A DNA stretch of 64,000 bases from Isoetes taiwanensis (taxonomy: Eukaryota; Streptophyta; Lycopodiopsida; Isoetales; Isoetaceae). Below the pieces are notes generated by a model. It searched no databases, was not told the origin of the DNA, and saw only the letters and a list, made by a program, of their open reading frames with translations. Positions 23,600 through 34,658 of the stretch are shown here, piece after piece. Every line of letters begins with the position of its first letter. Position 1 is the stretch's first letter. Made by a program: the position numbers and the translations under genes. The stretch covers positions 64,001 through 128,000 of the forward strand of contig JAJEKV010000317.1 in assembly GCA_021234155.1 (NCBI GenBank). Direction: 5' to 3'.

Positions 23600-26500
23600 C
23601 TCACACGTCGCGCCGGAGGACCGATTTCTACATTTTAGAAATCGGGGCAACGCGTCTTGAACATCAACCTTTGACACAAAAAGTTGTAAATTACGGTAAA
23701 ATATCGTGATAATTCTAAATTTAAGCTAAGAATTAGTAGATTTAGCATGTTACATATTAATTTAATAGTGGGCCCCACCATGTCTCACCGTCGCGCCGGG
23801 ACCGGGTTTCTAGATTCTAGGAATCGGGTCTGGGCAACGCGTGAGACCTTGCTTAACTAGGTGTTTTAGATGCCTTAGACAACCCAAAAAGGTAGTTTAA
23901 AAGTTGACCTAAAATTGGCCCTATAAATAGAACTGGACCCCTCCCATTTTTCCCGTCCTTCACGAGAACTTATTTCGTATTGTCAAAGGCGATCTTACGG
24001 CGTAGCTCAATAAAGGCTGTAAAATGATGGCCCCACGGCGCATCGGCAAGGAAGCTCTAGCCGAAGCGGATCCTCCGGCGCCAGCGCTCGCCTTTTCATA
24101 GGATTCTTGAACGCTTTCTCCACGTCGACGGATCTTCGCCGAAGCGAGGAATCGTGGTGGGACGGGAGCGACCACAGTCAGATCTTGGAGGACGACGCCG
24201 GCGCCATGAGCTTGGTGATCCTCAACGAAATTGAACGGCAGGAGGCGTAAGCGGGCAACAATGGGAGCAACACGAGTGGGGACGCCAACCAACGAGGAGC
24301 GAGGGAACAAAGTAACCCACCAATAGGCCAAGAACAACCCCAGATGAGATCCACCTCGCAGAGGAGCAGTGTAGGAGAGGAGCAGCCGCCCGGAACTCAC
24401 CCCGAGGAAGAGGCCGACCTAGCACGCCGGGTCCACAAGTACGGTCAAAGAGCCACGGAGCAGAGATCAAAGGATCGAAGACGGCTGATCCAAGAAGAGG
24501 AGGGCCAAGGCCATCAAGGCGTGCAAGAGGAAAGCCGGGTGAAGGTTGGGAAGAGAGCCGAAGGTCCGGTCATCAACGAGCCGCCGGGAGGGGAGACCCC
24601 CCCACTACCGACGACGGTCGACTAAGACTACGTGCGAGGCGCAGACGGGGCAAGCTCTTCAAAGCCCCCTTGGTTGTAGAGGAAGAGGTACACGAAGAGG
24701 CGCCCAAGAGCGAGGAGGAGGCGGCGGGTGGCTTAAGCCCCCACCATTTCCGGCGTGGGATAGAGTCAAGGCCCCACGGCCGCAGGGAAAGTTTCCTATG
24801 ATAGACCCCTTTAAAGGTCTATCAGTAAGAGGAGCAGGGAGCACCCACGTATATGGCAAAGTGGGAGGCCTACAATGCCTATTACCGAGAGCACAGGGGT
24901 GAGGACGATGAGGGCACCAGACCTAAAGGCCGTGCATCAAGCCCCCCTCCCACCAAAACCCAAGCCCCCACGAGCACGGGAAGAAGTGGAGCAAGAAGAA
25001 ACAGGAGGAAGACAGGGGCACTCAAGGAGATCCGCCACTTCAAGAGTTACTGGACTCGATTCCCGAAGCGCCCGTTCAGCGTCTGGTCCATGAAGTCATT
25101 CAAGAATATAACACGGACATGCGGCGTGGCGAGGCGAGATGTTCTTTGTGTTTGCAAGAGGCGGCGAAGCCACTTAGTGAAACATTTTGAAGATTCAACG
25201 GCACGCACGGTGCACTTGAAGAGGGTTACCCTCATGAGGCGAGGATATGTATCTTGCCGACACATCAAGGGAGAAGCGCCCTTGAACCTTGTAAATATTT
25301 GTAAAATTTTGCTAATATAAAGAAAATTTTTGTGTAAATAAAGTGTTAAACTTGTTTAAATAGGTCAAGATATCGATCCCTAGCCTTTGTTTTAATTAAA
25401 TTAGAGTTTTGAGCAAAATTGAGGCGATGTCTCACACGCCGCGCCAGGCGCGATTTCTACATTTTAGAAATGAGGGGCCGGGTATAATGTGAGACCATGC
25501 CCAAAAAATGCCCAAAACAGCTCCAAATCGACCAAGTAAAGGGGTCAATGCTGCCTAACTTCGATGAGTTTAGTAGAATTACAGCCTTAGATCACCTAAA
25601 TTGAGCAATCCTAGCCCAATTAAGACCCATGTCTCACACGTCGCGCCAGAATGATTTCTACATTTTAGAAATCGGGTGAAACGAAGCGATATGAACCCCG
25701 TACCATATGTCATCACCAAATGATCTCCAAATTGCACAATAGGTTCAGTAGCCCCTCCTTAGCATGCTCAAACTCTAGAAATAGTCTTCAAACTTGCAAT
25801 TGCATCCCTCAATAGATCAGAATTACCTAATCTCGGTAAAATCTAGGTCATCCAAAATTAGGGTTTTCCCTTTCTATAAATAAGTCCCCATTTCTCAATT
25901 GGCACCTGCAAATCCGCTCCCCCTTTGCTTGGCGATCTTTTCGGCTCCACGAGGCGCTTACGCATCCGTTTGATACTCCCTTCCTTGCTAGATCAATGGC
26001 CGCTGCTGATTTCGGGCGATACGGCGCCGGATGCCCATGCCAGGCGGATGTCAACGCGACATCTTCCAAGTCTTTGTGAAAGAAATTGACATCAAACTAC
26101 GCTGAATGCAACCCCAAAGATATAGGCGGTGCTAGCGAATTTCGGGCTAGGGTAGGACCCTCCCTTGTCCAAGTCCCCCTTGCATAGGATGCCGTTCCCA
26201 GCCCATCCCTTCAAGCGGCCTGGGCGATGTCCCCAACATCGCCAAGTACTTGACTAATAAAGGCCCAGAGGCTACCGATTACATGGTCGGCAGACCAGCG
26301 GGACCAAGTACTTCTCTGACACCGCCGCCCTAGCCATCTTCTTATCCCCATCCCACGAACCAGATGGGGGCAACCTCTATCCCTCCGATGGAGGTAGACC
26401 CCATAGCTGCAAGCGAGAAGGAAGGGCAAATGCTGCTGCGGTATCAACAAGAACAAGAAGCAAGAGAGGATGAAGAAGAAGAGTCGGACGGCGAAGGTTA

Positions 26501-27530
26501 CCGAGAACTCGACTTCGGGCGAAGAACGGCGCCAAGGAGAGGCGAGGAGCTGATCAACCGGCCGAGGCAGCGAGGGGCATCGGAGTTGCTCCCCCCACTT
26601 GGGCTGAGCATCACAAGCCTAGCCCTATCATCATCGGCCGGAGAGGATATCTCACCTCCTGACATCGAACCTCCCAGAATGTAGGGAGAGGGAGCTCGAG
26701 GTTGGGCGAACTACTCCACCGGCTTCTTGTGAGGCAGACTGGGCGACTTCATCGTCCAGGGGAGCATCAGACTTCCGCTACAAAGTGGGAGTCAGGACAC
26801 CTACGGGGGGGAGGCGACCTCGACATCCGGGCCTATAGCAAATGTCAGGCAATTGATGGGCGGGGAGGGAGGGAGGAGGAGTTCCTGCCCTCCAAGAGCG
26901 GAGATGGGGATCCGTGGGAAGACCCACGAGTATCTAATCTTAGGGTCCTTCAATATCACCCTTGCCAAAGGAGAAGGAATCGACCTCGGGAGGCTGCGCT
27001 GGTGAAGACTACAGGGAGCTCACTGAAGTAGAGGAGGACGATGCATTTGCGGCGGCCTGAGCCGAGGCCAAACAAGCGGAGAAGCCGCATGACACACAAC
27101 GGCAGTCGCTTCGGGTACTACTTACCACTGCTGATGGATGGGAGAATAGCGGTAATTCACCGCAAGTTCAGTCGCAGGCTAAGAAGGAGTGTTTATGCTG
27201 ATTGCACTCAGGGCCCGGCGGGCATGCTTCGAATAGCAGCAAATGTCGACTATCTTTGTCTTAGTCAAGAGGGCAATGGCACTTGACCTCAAACCTTCGG
27301 GCCATCCCCACCAGAACGTCGGGGAGATTAAGCGTGGCTTGGCCCTTACATCCCAAACCAGCGAGTAGAAGACCTGGTGAGAGCCATCGGGAGGCTCGCC
27401 AGCAAGCATCATCGGGAACTTGGGTCACTCGGTAGGGGACGGCCCAAGTTAAGAAGTTTCTTGAAGACAACCCGTCTTACCGGCGATTTCAAGACTAGTT
27501 AGACTCTTGATCAGGAGACTTTTGTACCTA
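23600..27530 (+). pseudogene. leader and gag-like region, two repeated modules
   Basis: There are two consecutive modules. Each has two copies of a GTCTCACACG...GATTTCTACATTTTAGAAATC hairpin repeat (about 23600 and 23780; 25425 and 25625). Each then has a TATA motif (CCTATAAATAGAA near 23920; TCTATAAATAAG near 25874), and then GC-rich, charged coding text in changing frames. The first includes AKWEAYNAYYREHRGEDDEG (24856-24915). The second has an acidic block EQEAREDEEEESDGEGYREL (26446-26505) and GEDYRELTEVEEDDAFAAA near 27007-27060. I do not see a CCHC zinc knuckle. Calling this gag rests on position before protease and pol. Confidence 0.5.
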
Positions 27531-27879
27531 AAATATTATATGATATATAAATACAATTCATTTGCTCTTTAAATGTTTTTATTGATGTATGTTGCCCCAC
27601 AATTATACCAACAAACATAAACAATGCAAGAGAACAAATGGAACTAACCATATAGCCATTAATCACTTGTGGATGCGGCTAGAGGGCTAAAAGCAGGGGA
27701 ACGCGACAAGCTGCGAGACCTTATAGAAGAGCAAACCCCCCTGGACCACCCAGGCAAGGAACCTATTTGAAGATAGGGAACCCATGACCCAGGCGAGGGA
27801 GATAGCCCGGATGAGGACCCGGATCGGGGCAGATAAAGGCATTCTCGTCCGTGCAAGCGGGAGTAGGTTCGGTGGGCAA

Positions 27880-30800
27880 TGCTCGAGTTGCCTTAATAGA
27901 TCTGAGAACAAAGCGGAGAGATTATAAGGTAATTTCCACGGTAGGGAAGGCTAAAGCTAAGTCCTTCATAGTCTTGATAGACTCGGAAGTAGCCATAACT
28001 TTGCATCGAATGGTTCGGATGTTGAAGTTGAAGCGCTAAAGTCAAAACCAAGACCCGTTGTTTTAGCAAGTGGTGCAAGAAGGCGGGACGGCGGGCAAGA
28101 GAATTAACCGACATCGACTTTGCCGGGGATTAATATCGGATGGGAGCAGAAGTAATGGGCATTGGAAAGTATGACTTGATCATAGGAATGGAGTACCCAC
28201 ACAGTGAGGGCCATTATCGACTATGGAAGGAAGGTGACCTTCCCAACGCCTCGACGGCAAGATCATTGAGATAACGTGTAACGAAGTTGTTCCCATCATG
28301 CGGTGCATGTCTTCTAAACTACCGTTCAAGTGCATCAAGAGTGAGCAAGTGGCATACATCTTCAAGCTTGAGATTAGTGAGCCGGAATCGGAAAGGAAGC
28401 AAAGAAGACAACGCTTCGGCAAGTTGCGAAGCAAGTATCTCGACTAATCACGGAGTTCCATGATCTCTTTCCGGATGAGATCAAGCGGCTCCCTCCTTAG
28501 TAGGGGAGTCGAAAAGTCGCGATACACTTTAACCGTGAACAAAGCCAACAAGCAAGGCTCCATATAGAATGACAACACGGGAGTTGTCGGAGTTGAAGAA
28601 GCGATTGCTGGAGCTGCTCGACCTAGGCTTCATTAGACCTAGTGTCTCGCCGTTTGGGCGCCCATTCTTTTGTCAAGAAGAAGGATGGATCTTTGAGGAT
28701 GTGCATAGACTATAGGCAGGTTGAATAAGCACACCATTAAGAACAAGTATCGCTCCCAAGATCGGGGCGACTTGATGGATCAGCTCCAAGGTGCAAAGAT
28801 CTTCTCCAAAATCGACTTAAGGTCGGGGATATCATCAGATCGGGATAAAGGAAGAAGATATCCATAAGACCGCCGGAAGGAAGCGGTATGGGCATTATGA
28901 GTTCCGCAGTAATGCCTTTCGCTTATCAAATGCCCCACTTAACATTCATGAGGCTCATGAGCGATATCTTGGGGAGTTCACGGACACCTTTGTGATTGTT
29001 TTCTTTGGCGACATTTTGGTGTATAGCAGGTCCCTTGAAGAGCACGCAACACTTGAGAAGAGTGCTAGAGAAGTTGAAGAGGCACGGTTATGCGCCAAGT
29101 TGTCGGTGCCACCGCAAGAAAAAAGTGGAGTATCTAGGTCATGTGATCTCAGCCAGAAGGCATCTCAACGGACCCCGCCAAGATTGAGGCCGCCATTCGA
29201 TGGCCGCGCCGAAGAATGTGCATGAAGTCAGAAGTTTCCTCGCCTAGTTGTGGTACCACAGAAGTTCGTGAAGAACTTTGTTAGGATAGCAGCCCCAATT
29301 AACGCACTGTGACGAGGGCGTAGAAGGTGAAAGATTGGGTAGAGCATTGGCACAAGAAAGCCCAAAAGGGGTTTGAATTGTTGAAGGAAGCTTTAACAAC
29401 AGCCCCTCCTTAACCCTCTTAGGACGGGAGAAAGATAAGCTCAGAAAGTAACAGATGCGTAGTAAGATAGCTACGTGTGCGTCTTATGCAAGAAGAGAGC
29501 GTGTGGTAGCGTATGATTCGGTGAAGATGAACAGCGCCGGTGGCCTTTACCCAACGATCGAGGAGTTGCTTGCGGTTGTCGGGGCATTAAGAATATGGAG
29601 GCATTATCTCTTGGGAAGGAAGTTCAATTGGATACCGACCATGAGCCTCCAATATGTATTCACGCAACCACACCTTAATCGAGGGGCCGGAGATGGATGG
29701 AGTTCCTCGAAGAATATGACTTTCATATAGTCTACAAGCCGGGGAAGCTCAATGTGGTAGCAGATGCGCTTTCAAGGCATCCCCTGACAACTAGAGTGCA
29801 TTGCAATGCAATTTCGACGCTCTCCAGCGACTTTGGTAAGAGGATTGAAGAGTCCTTGCCAACGGACGTGGATTTCAAGGAGGTATGGGCAAGCCTTTCT
29901 AAGGAGGCTAGAACAGATAAAGAGCGGGAGGCCTTCAAGCATTATAAGAAGGAAGGCAACTTTGTTATACCATAAGAACAAGTTGTGCGTGCGAATCATC
30001 GGGGTGTAAGGAAGTTGATCCTCCACGATACGCTAACAGCCCAATAGCTGGCCATGCGATTCATGAAAACATATTTCAAAGTCGCAGCTAGCCTATTATT
30101 GGCGAGAATGAAGAAGCAAATAGCTCGCTATCAAGGAATGTCACTATGCCCGCCAGGGCGAAGAGCCGGAGCTTCAATTCCGAGGGGCATTAGAGCCATT
30201 AGCGGTGCCAAACGCTAAGTGGGAGGTAATCAGCATGGATTTCATCACAGGACTCCCAAGGACAGTGAGAGGCAAGGATGCCTTAATGGTAGTGGACGAC
30301 ATAAGTTGTCGAAGATGGCACATTTTGTGCCTTGCGGAACTACGAGATACTGACCATGGATCTGACAAAACTCTTCACCAAAAGAGATCTTTCGGGCTTC
30401 ATGGCATGCCAAGAGAGATCATCTCGAGCAGGGGATCCGAAGTTCATGAGTGCCTTTTGGCAAGACCTCTTTGCGACGATCCAGACGAAGCTATCCATGA
30501 GCACGGCATATCATCCTCAGACGGATGGCCAGACGGAGCGGACCAACAGGATTTTAGAGGACATGCTACGAAACTATGTCTGGAATAAGCAAGGTATGTG
30601 GGAAGAATTTATTCACTTGGTGGAGTTTGCATACAATAGCACCAAGCAGGAATCATCCCAAATGTCGCCGTTTATGATCAATTACGGGCTATCGCAGCCT
30701 AACTCCGGACACTTGGCACAACCAGTGTCAAAGTGGAAGTTTCAAGTAGCCAGATGTTGGCGATATGCGGCCGGCTTGTAGAGGAAGTTCGTGGCTATCA

Positions 30801-31350
30801 CGCTAGCTTGAAGAAGTCGTCAAAAGAGCATCGCCGACAAGCATCGAACAGTAAGAGAGTTCAAAGTTGGAGATGATGTTTGGCTCAAGATTAAGGTGAA
30901 GCAGGCGAAGCTCAGGATCGGCAATTGCAAGAAGCTTGCTCCAAGGTGGGTGGACGGACCTTTCGAATAGTCGAGAAACTAGGCAATCAAGCCTATAAGC
31001 TAGACTTACAAAGACACCTAAAGATTCATAAGGTCTTCCACGTGAGTTTTGCTGAAGAGGCATACCCCCAAATCCGGGCGAAGTCTTGGATTCGCCAATG
31101 CTTATTTGGAAATGGCGGAGGAGCGGTGGAAATAGTTCAATTGATTCTTGATAAAGCTTTCAAGAAAACGAGGAGATCGAGAATTCCTCCATTATTTGGT
31201 CAAGTGGAAACACTTACCGGTGGAAGGCGCCACCGCGTGGGTACTTAAGAAAGATCTAGTAAGCGGTACCCACGGTTTATGGAGCAATGGGACGGCAAGG
31301 TCATCTCGAAGAAATCGCCTCGAGGCATGTCGATTTGTGTAGGTTAATTC
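27880..31350 (+). pseudogene. chromovirus pol: protease, RT, RNase H, integrase, chromodomain
   Basis: Protease: KSFIVLIDSEVAITLH at about 27960-28010, where DSGA is expected. [18 protein letters not shown] near 28610-28660, [12 protein letters not shown] near 28685-28720, [16 protein letters not shown] near 28785-28830, and FFGDILVYS near 29000-29030, where the first catalytic Asp is Gly. RNase H end: YKPGKLNVVADALSRHP near 29730-29780. Integrase: MDFITGLPRT near 30235, DPKFMSAFWQDL near 30435-30470, and TAYHPQTDGQTERTNRIL near 30505-30560. The chromodomain (LHYLVKWKHLPVEGAT) is near 31180-31225. It would be one long polyprotein; at least eight frame changes break it. Confidence 0.88.
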
Positions 31351-32184
31351 TTGTATAGTTAAGATTAATCTCGCATGCCACCTACGCTTAGTATGGAGTG
31401 CATGCGTTGTCACCGATGATGGGACCACTACGGTGATCTCTAGGCGTGGTGTAATGTCAATGTAGGCATGACCCGGCGTTTCCAGGCTGAGTGGAAGGTA
31501 GATTAGAAAGTCTACTTACGTCCGGAGTAGGCGACCTCGAGAGAAAGGAGGTCATTGAGGAATGCATTGATAGGAAAAGCACCTTTAGCCCCATATATGC
31601 TTTGATAGGAGGAATCTATCCTTGGCCCCCCCCGAGAAGGATATCCTCCTGTTGGGCAACTAGAGGTGTAGGCATGGCGCATATAGGCATGTAGGCTGTC
31701 TCCGGCGGCCATAATGGAAGATTCACCCTCTTCCTCTGTAGGGAGATTAGCCATGCATCCATGTAGATAGGTGGGGTGGTCACCATATAACAAAAAATTT
31801 TAATTAATAATTAAATGGTACTAACGTAGTGTCGACACTTGAGCCAGGTGGAGGCTCCTCGGGAGGGCAAGGAGGTCGAGCTACGAAGACTTGCAACACA
31901 AATTTTGTTGGAATGTGTTGCAAGGAATCAAGGGTACCTCGAACGTTAATTTTAAATTTTGATAAACTTAATAGTAATGTTAAGGGAATGTTGGATGTAA
32001 CTGTTAGTAATGTTGGGAATTGATAAGTTATTTTATAATATAATAGCGTGATAAAAGTATTACCTTAAGGTAATCGTAATAAATGTGTAAGTATTTTAGT
32101 AGTATATCGTATGCATCAGGTTGATTGCAGGTTAGGAAGATTCCAAGGTGGGGAGAACCACGATGCTGCGGACAACATCATTTC
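31351..32184 (+). other. chromovirus 3' untranslated region
   Basis: No domain was found between the chromodomain and the purine tract. A purine-tract look-alike (CCAAGGTGGGGAGAACC, 32143-32159) precedes the real one by about 40 bp. Confidence 0.6.
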
Positions 32185-32197
32185 AAGGTGGGGAGAA
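32185..32197 (+). promoter_or_regulatory. polypurine tract of chromovirus
   Basis: AAGGTGGGGAGAA lies immediately before TGTGACG. This is a common purine tract in plant chromoviruses. Confidence 0.85.
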
Positions 32198-33871
32198 TGT
32201 GACGTTCGGCTACAATATACGGCTCCGGGGCGTATATTATCTTGCCCCGTCCACGCCGCGTACCGCCACCCGATTGACGTAATGCCAGCGTATAGCCAAG
32301 TGGATAGCCCCTAGCTAAGAATGTGCATTAGTATTAATGTGCACATTTTCCAATGTACACATTAATGTGGGCACACATTTCCATGTGGCCACTTGATGCC
32401 AAGTGGGCCATACCCATAGGTGCAATTAATGTGCACATTTTTCAATGTACACATTCATTAATGTGCACACATTTCCATGTGGGCACATTTGGCCACCTAG
32501 CCCTTAAGGGCAAGTGGGCCCATTCCCAATTATCCCACATGCCAAAAGGGGATAATTGGAAACCCTAGCCAACCCCCTTGTCTATATAGGGTTGGAAACC
32601 CTAGCTAACCTAATTTTCGATTTTAGGGCTTTAGAACTCTGTTTTGGCTGCCTCAGCGGTAAAACCGCATCAGAACTCATTTGGGAGAATTGCAACCTTA
32701 GTTTCTCTAGATTCGAGCGTTTCAGCAGGATGGTCGAGCTCAGGTCAGGAGGAGCCCCTCAAGGATCAGGTATTTGGCCAATTAGATAGTCTAAACCCTA
32801 TTTTAGGCATTGAATCAGTAGGTTTAGCCTATTAGATTGCCCATAGCAGGCCTCTAGATCCTTAGATAGCACATTCTAACTAAAGAACCTAACTCTATGT
32901 TGTAGATTAGATTTAGTTCTTTAGTTCTCTGTGAAGTATATGGATGATGCATCTCTATGAACTCCTTGTATTGGGAAGGGGGGTAGAGACCTAAAGCTTT
33001 GTAGTTGATGCTCCTAGAGTAGCCTCTCTAGCATAATTTGTAGATGCGGCACGTGTGCACAAGAGCCACACACGGTTTGTGGGTGAAGGGGCGAGGCGGC
33101 TTATAAGGAGGTTCATGTTCGACTCTTGAGCGACCCCTATGGTGTGTAAAAGTAGGGGGTCACTTTGTGACTAGGTCTAATGGCTTGCCCGCTGCGTGTG
33201 GGCAAGGCATGGGCTCGACACTCGTGAGGTGGTGAATATGACCTTCCATTGAGTTCAAGTCGGATGGGGCGGTGGCCCTCTAGTCACCTTGAGTCAGCAT
33301 TGTAGATCTCACGGAGGGAGAAATCCCTACCGCCCCATCGGGCTGGGGAGATGTAACCCGGGATATAGCCCCCTTGGCTATGCATCCGTGAGCTCTGGTC
33401 GAGTCCCAACACTTTTCAGCCTACTCGCAAAGTGTGCATTGAGGGAGGGGCGGATGGAGTGGACAACCCTAGGCCATGTTCTTATGCCCGACCAAATCCA
33501 TTGCCATGAATTGCATGCGCAATGAACTCACGAGACCCAAGCTTGCCGGTCCATCCACGTATGCAGGCCTTGGGTAGGATTCCCTATATGAGAGTCTTGA
33601 TCTTTGTCTATGCAGATATGTGGAGGACCATCCGCCGTGATGGTCATATGATGTTGATGTATGTGCTCTTGACATGTATGTTTACGCTTCCGCAGACTAG
33701 GTAGGCCCGAGGGAGGCGGGGTGCAATGACCCTTCCACTCTTCCCACTTTGGAACCCGTCCGCAGTTTGCGGTGTCATGTGGAGGGCCCTGTATTAGCAT
33801 GGAGCTGGTATGGGGGATGAACTCCTGTTTGTATACGGTGAGGGCACCGTATGCGAGTAGGGGACGTCACA
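32198..33871 (+). repeat. 3' LTR of chromovirus
   Basis: It runs from TGTGACGTTCGG to GACGTCACA and is collinear with 21714-23391. It ends CA and is followed by GATAT. Differences from the left LTR include CGG-to-CAG changes and many small indels in GC-rich stretches. Confidence 0.88.
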
Positions 33872-33876
33872 GATAT
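33872..33876. repeat. target-site duplication, right (GATAT)
   Basis: Matches 21709-21713 exactly and fixes both ends of the chromovirus. Confidence 0.85.
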
Positions 33877-34433
33877 CACCCAAAATATGAAGAATGTTTT
33901 GACATTGATGCATAGTAGTTTTGCCCGCCCAATGATGAAATGTAAATTGTAGCTAGGTTTAACAAGTAGACCATAGAAATAACACCCCATACCCAGTAAG
34001 TTCCATCCTTACCCCAAGGGGGTTACCCAGTTGTGCATGCAACCATGCTCGGACTTCTGCTACCTGCGTTTTAAAACTAACATATGAGTACCAAGGAAAT
34101 AGAAAATCAAGATGCAACCTTTTCCTTGTAACTGCCAGGCCAGAAGAACTTTGAGGAGAATACTTATCAGCCCAAATTGTTCCTGGAACACCACATAGGT
34201 CAGGATCACCTGAAAGGTGGGTAAAAGTGATCAATTGCAGTCCTTATTACACCTATGATCTGTTTTTCAACATTCAGAATCCTTTTAAGCATCCAGATGG
34301 TCACTCTAACAATTATATGGCAAGGAGAAGATAATCAAACTGGGTATATGATTATGTATTTCAACATGTATCTGTTGAAAAAACCATCTATAATGATCTG
34401 TTCATGCAACCTTCTCATTTCCTCTATGCTGCT

Positions 34434-34658
34434 TTATCCTTTTAAAATTCTAAGTAAAGTAACTTTGGTAGGCTTTATGCCTTCAACCTGCATGCTGTTG
34501 CCACATTCTCGAGCAAGAGAGCTTTGACCATGCTGAGCATACCCTGCAATCAGTGTGCCCCATGAGACTGCATTTTGGTTCAAAGGTCCATCCAAGACAC
34601 GGTCTGCCTCGTTTAAGCTCCCACTTCTAGCATACATATCAATAAAGAACAGTGTCAT
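34434..34658 (-). pseudogene. PPR protein fragment inside the Helitron
   Basis: The translation contains IDMYARSGSLNEADRVLD followed by AVSWGTLIAGYAQHGQSSLA and VEGIKPTKVTLL. These are textbook consecutive blocks of a plant PLS-type PPR protein (organelle RNA binding). About two repeats remain of a protein normally over 500 residues. It is in one frame for 75 codons, and its upstream side ends abruptly. It lies only 225 bp from RAD17 exon A and on the same strand, with no room for a normal gene boundary. That fits a joined, captured fragment better than two neighbouring genes. Confidence 0.8.

Larger units (their letters stand above)
21714..33871 (+). mobile_element. Ty3/gypsy chromovirus, full-length, inactive
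   Basis: The element is bounded by 1.68 kb LTRs (TGTGACG...) with GATAT duplications on both sides. Inside are a tRNA-Met-type primer site, a two-module leader/gag region, then protease, reverse transcriptase, RNase H, integrase and a chromodomain, and a polypurine tract. The order and the chromodomain place it in plant chromoviruses. Integration was into a RAD17 intron. LTR differences (substitutions, many of CGG/CAG type, plus indels) show it is not brand new. Frames are broken throughout, and the RT active site is changed. Confidence 0.88.
20578..34209 (-). pseudogene. RAD17: partial RAD17 checkpoint clamp-loader gene, split by a chromovirus
   Basis: Six minus-strand exons appear in RAD17 order. 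A: 34119-34209 (WADKYSPQSSSGLAV). B: 34013-34063 (VAEVRAWLHAQLGNPLG). C: upper end 21629 (Walker A in LLLTGLTRVGKT). D: 21265-21347 (ELFEWTTPTPTLWKEYL). E: 20717-21044 (YNSKLDNFEAFGERARKY, then LLLIDDLPMIND, then FPTVIIITD). F: about 20578-20636 (HPVTVNSIKKVL). Most junctions have clean AG/GT signals, and the phase is kept from B to C. RAD17 loads the 9-1-1 clamp at damaged DNA. The N-terminus and the C-terminal half are missing. One-base frame breaks occur at the end of exon A, inside exon E and at the E/F junction, with a stop after exon F. The 12.2 kb LTR element sits in the B-C intron. It is either a Helitron-captured piece or a dying gene with very long introns. Confidence 0.78.

Noticed and set aside
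24344-24625. Independent host gene in the chromovirus leader
   Set aside because: Position between primer site and pol, charged composition and lack of introns fit gag or leader sequence better.
23600-25690. CRISPR-like array of four palindromic repeats
   Set aside because: Repeats are unevenly spaced (about 180-1650 bp), lie inside a plant retrotransposon, and no cas genes are present.
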